A DNA stretch of 64,000 nt from Brachionus rotundiformis (Eukaryota; Rotifera; Eurotatoria; Ploima; Brachionidae), in the NCBI GenBank assembly GCA_016802295.1, contig JAESIW010000137.1, forward strand, positions 461,542-525,541, in the 5' to 3' direction. The position numbers and the translations under genes were made by a program. Shown one piece after another: positions 63,125 to 64,000 of the stretch. Below the pieces are notes generated by a model. That model ran no database searches, had not been told where the DNA came from, and saw only the letters and a list, made by a program, of their open reading frames with translations. Every line of letters begins with the position of its first letter. Positions within the stretch are counted from its first letter, which is position 1.

Positions 63125-63500
63125 ATTAAAGGCCATTAGAGGGAGATTGGAGTTTATAGCTCTGTAGGTAGGTTTTTCGGGCCTTACGGTAGACCTCATG
63201 TATCGAACCGTATGTTTTAAACTTCTTATTAAGTAAATAATTAAATAATATTATATTAAATAGGGCTGCCCACCCAGTAAGCTCCTACGGTGACACAGAG
63301 GCGTGGGACCCGATGTGATCATCACCTTGAGGTTGACTTTACGACTCAACTCTCATTGTATGTGTGTTGTCCCGGAAGTCCTTGGCATGTCTATGTCGAA
63401 GACTCTTTTGTCTGGCCGACTGTGACCGAGTAGACAAAGACCAAGTGAGTGACCGGGGTCATGCAAGGTTTAGTTGATCAATATAGTCTTTTGAGGCAAT
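63125..63500. other. GC-rich block of unknown nature
   Basis: Two parts: 63125-63215 (GGAGATTGGAGTTTATAGCT, TTTTTCGGGCCTTACGGTAG) and 63264-63480 (GGGCTGCCCACCCAGTAAGC, GGCGTGGGACCCGATGTGAT, GTTGTCCCGGAAGTCCTTGG). All six frames contain stops, and no rRNA or tRNA pattern is evident to me. The sharp composition change, with A/T flanks, suggests a foreign or structured segment such as the untranslated end of a retroelement, or a structured non-coding RNA. Confidence 0.35.
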
Positions 63501-64000
63501 AATCGACAGGAACCCATCTTTAATCTCTTTTTTTTTTAAACTTTTTATTTTGTTGAGCAGACACTGAATCGAGATAATGCGTAGAGAGGCAGATGTTACT
63601 CTTCTCTGTTACAGCTTTATCTCTTCAAAAATCGGTCTTTGACTGAGATAATATTCGAATGGAGATGACAAATTGAAGTCTTGTGCTCGAAGTTATCTTG
63701 ATAGGTGTCTGCTCTAGGTACATCAAATGGTTATTAATCGTTTCAGACAAAAGCTTATTCAATATATCCAAGGAAAGTGTCAATTGTTTTTCTTTTATTA
63801 TTTTAATTTAAGTTAATTGTTTATATGTATTTTTTTTAATGTCATATATATTTTATCTTAATTAATTAAATAAAATTTTCGAAAAAACGCTTTATTTATT
63901 TAATTTTAAATAATTTAATGACCGATATAAAAGGACTATTATCTTTATTTTTAGTAAAATTAGTTATACTTAAAGGTTAAAATTTAAAAATTTCAAAATA
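63501..64000. other. intergenic to window edge
   Basis: Mixed composition to about 63780, then A/T-rich. No gene is recognised; the segment may be the continuation of the element represented by the GC-rich block. Confidence 0.3.

Noticed and set aside
63125..63500. rRNA gene piece
   Set aside because: I could not match it to the conserved 5S, 5.8S, 18S or 28S landmarks I know; kept as unknown.

Overview
The window looks like AT-rich chromosomal DNA of a small animal, most likely a monogonont rotifer of the Brachionus type. The evidence is strong AT bias, the standard code, very short GT-AG introns (about 44-75 nt) in almost every host gene, metazoan families (rhodopsin-like receptor, Sec16, GMPPA, TMEM68-like acyltransferases, M14 carboxypeptidase, KY-type transglutaminase-fold protein), and a dense load of degenerate LINE, Ty3/gypsy, MULE, tnp2 and MITE-like elements. 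The rotifer assignment is inference from this combination, not proof. No operons, CRISPR arrays or rRNA genes are visible.

Layout. 1-5.7 kb: a two-exon secreted cysteine-rich peptide gene, a 5'-truncated LINE reverse transcriptase, and an intronless seven-helix receptor. 6-15.2 kb: a transposon graveyard in which a 5.3-kb tnp2-type DNA transposon (transposase plus a BEN-like companion gene, 23-bp terminal inverted repeats) lies inside a remnant of a MULE-like element with its own terminal repeats. That remnant lies between Ty3/gypsy gag and pol remnants. 15.2-19.2 kb: mostly non-coding, with a tiny gene for a cationic secreted peptide ending in Gly and a dead MULE transposase. 19.3-29.2 kb: a nearly complete but frame-broken LINE (ORF1 with zinc knuckles, endonuclease, partial RT), an orphan three-exon secreted protein, an RNase H fragment, and several fold-back/MITE elements, one carrying exon-like coding sequence.

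29.8-34.8 kb: two tandem TMEM68-like acyltransferase genes with the same eight-exon layout. A TE-filled intron sits in the first, and two inverted ~560-bp copies of a LINE-derived repeat bracket the second. 37-38.4 kb: GMPPA on the minus strand (3 exons, 422 aa), probably a regulator of GDP-mannose supply. 39-41 kb: LINE ruins. 41.3-45.7 kb: Sec16 on the minus strand (3 exons, 1128 aa), the organiser of ER exit sites. 46-55.8 kb: a patchwork of MULE SWIM-domain fragments, LINE tails, two partial copies of a secreted EGF/methyltransferase gene, and a membrane-anchored KY-like protein whose catalytic cysteine position is serine. 56.7-61 kb: a 12-exon secreted M14 metallocarboxypeptidase with propeptide. 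61.5-62.3 kb: a GC-richer tandem repeat. 63.1-63.5 kb: an unexplained GC-rich block.

The host genes share a theme of secretion and membrane biology (receptor, ER export, mannose donor metabolism, acyltransfer, secreted peptidase, small secreted peptides), but nothing shows that they act as one pathway; the linkage is probably incidental. Gene models below were built by hand: splice sites were chosen to keep frame and family motifs, and exon sums were checked to be multiples of three. No transcript evidence was available.
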